A stretch of DNA of 15,514 nt, from the NCBI GenBank assembly GCA_031280115.1, contig JAITHF010000019.1, positions 1 to 15,514 on the forward strand, given 5' to 3'. Both the position numbers and the translations under genes were made by a program. Of the stretch, positions 15,461 to 15,514 are shown in pieces; positions within the stretch are counted from its first letter, which is position 1, and each line of letters starts with the position of its first letter. The notes beneath the pieces were generated by a model that had not been told where the DNA came from, made no database searches, and saw nothing but the letters and a program-made list of their open reading frames with translations. The stretch is from Spirochaetaceae bacterium. GTDB taxonomy: Bacteria > Spirochaetota > Spirochaetia > Treponematales > Breznakiellaceae.

Positions 15461-15514
15461 ATGATAACGGTTAATTTTCATGGCGTGCGCGGCAGCCATC
15501 CTGTGGCGGACCCG
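15461..15514 (+). CDS. Metallo-beta-lactamase-fold protein, N-terminal 18 codons only
   Basis: The frame from ATG 15461 runs off the window and reads MITVNFHGVRGSHPVADP. The text GVRGSxPV in the first strand-turn is the usual opening of a group of MBL-fold hydrolases and phosphodiesterases (typically F-x-GVRGSIPTPG). The zinc motif HxHxDH would be beyond the window. The RBS AGGA (15451-15454) is six bases before the ATG. The exact substrate class cannot be told from this part. Confidence 0.6.
   Translation, partial: MITVNFHGVRGSHPVADP

Overview
The window looks like a chromosomal segment of a moderately GC-rich spirochaete, most likely a Treponema of the termite-gut type. This is inferred from the overall gene style (a treponeme-like glucose-6-phosphate isomerase, several secreted or barrel-like proteins without close named families, GC-rich palindromic intergenic repeats and an ETDR-heptad nuclease-like protein). 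No rRNA, tRNA, CRISPR array or transposase gene was seen.

Layout. Positions 1-580 hold broken coding remnants that read like the end of a phage-tail or surface-protein gene. They are followed by a GC-rich repeat (580-770) and a coiled-coil PD-(D/E)XK-type protein (776-1444). A secreted protein of unknown function (1613-2578), a class II aldolase (2621-3745) and L-rhamnose isomerase RhaA (3815-5089) then run in one direction, suggesting a deoxy-sugar catabolic unit without its kinase. The start of rhaA is preceded by a four-copy 10-bp repeat in which every copy carries an ATG. A good sigma70-type promoter (5128-5157) then drives a MinD/ParA-like ATPase with a C-terminal coiled coil (5268-6428). 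The lgt, thrC and ychJ-like genes (6543-9467) are tightly packed, and lysC (aspartokinase) follows. ThrC and LysC catalyse the last and first steps of threonine synthesis from aspartate, while Lgt is the first enzyme of lipoprotein maturation.

Positions 10954-11643 form an intergenic block made of inverted GC-rich repeats around five 21-bp tandem repeats. The tandem repeats can also be read as a leucine-rich heptad peptide. On the minus strand lie a barrel-like outer membrane protein (11644-12306) and pgi (12419-13999). Divergent from pgi is a plus-strand group: a three-helix membrane protein, an AroH-type chorismate mutase, and a second small barrel-like secreted protein that seems to have its own promoter inside the aroH 3' end. 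The window ends 18 codons into a metallo-beta-lactamase-fold protein.

The parts most worth checking are the repeated start codons at rhaA, the 21-bp/heptad repeat locus, the three related copies of a GC-rich dispersed palindromic repeat, and the aldolase that lacks the dehydrogenase half usually fused to it.
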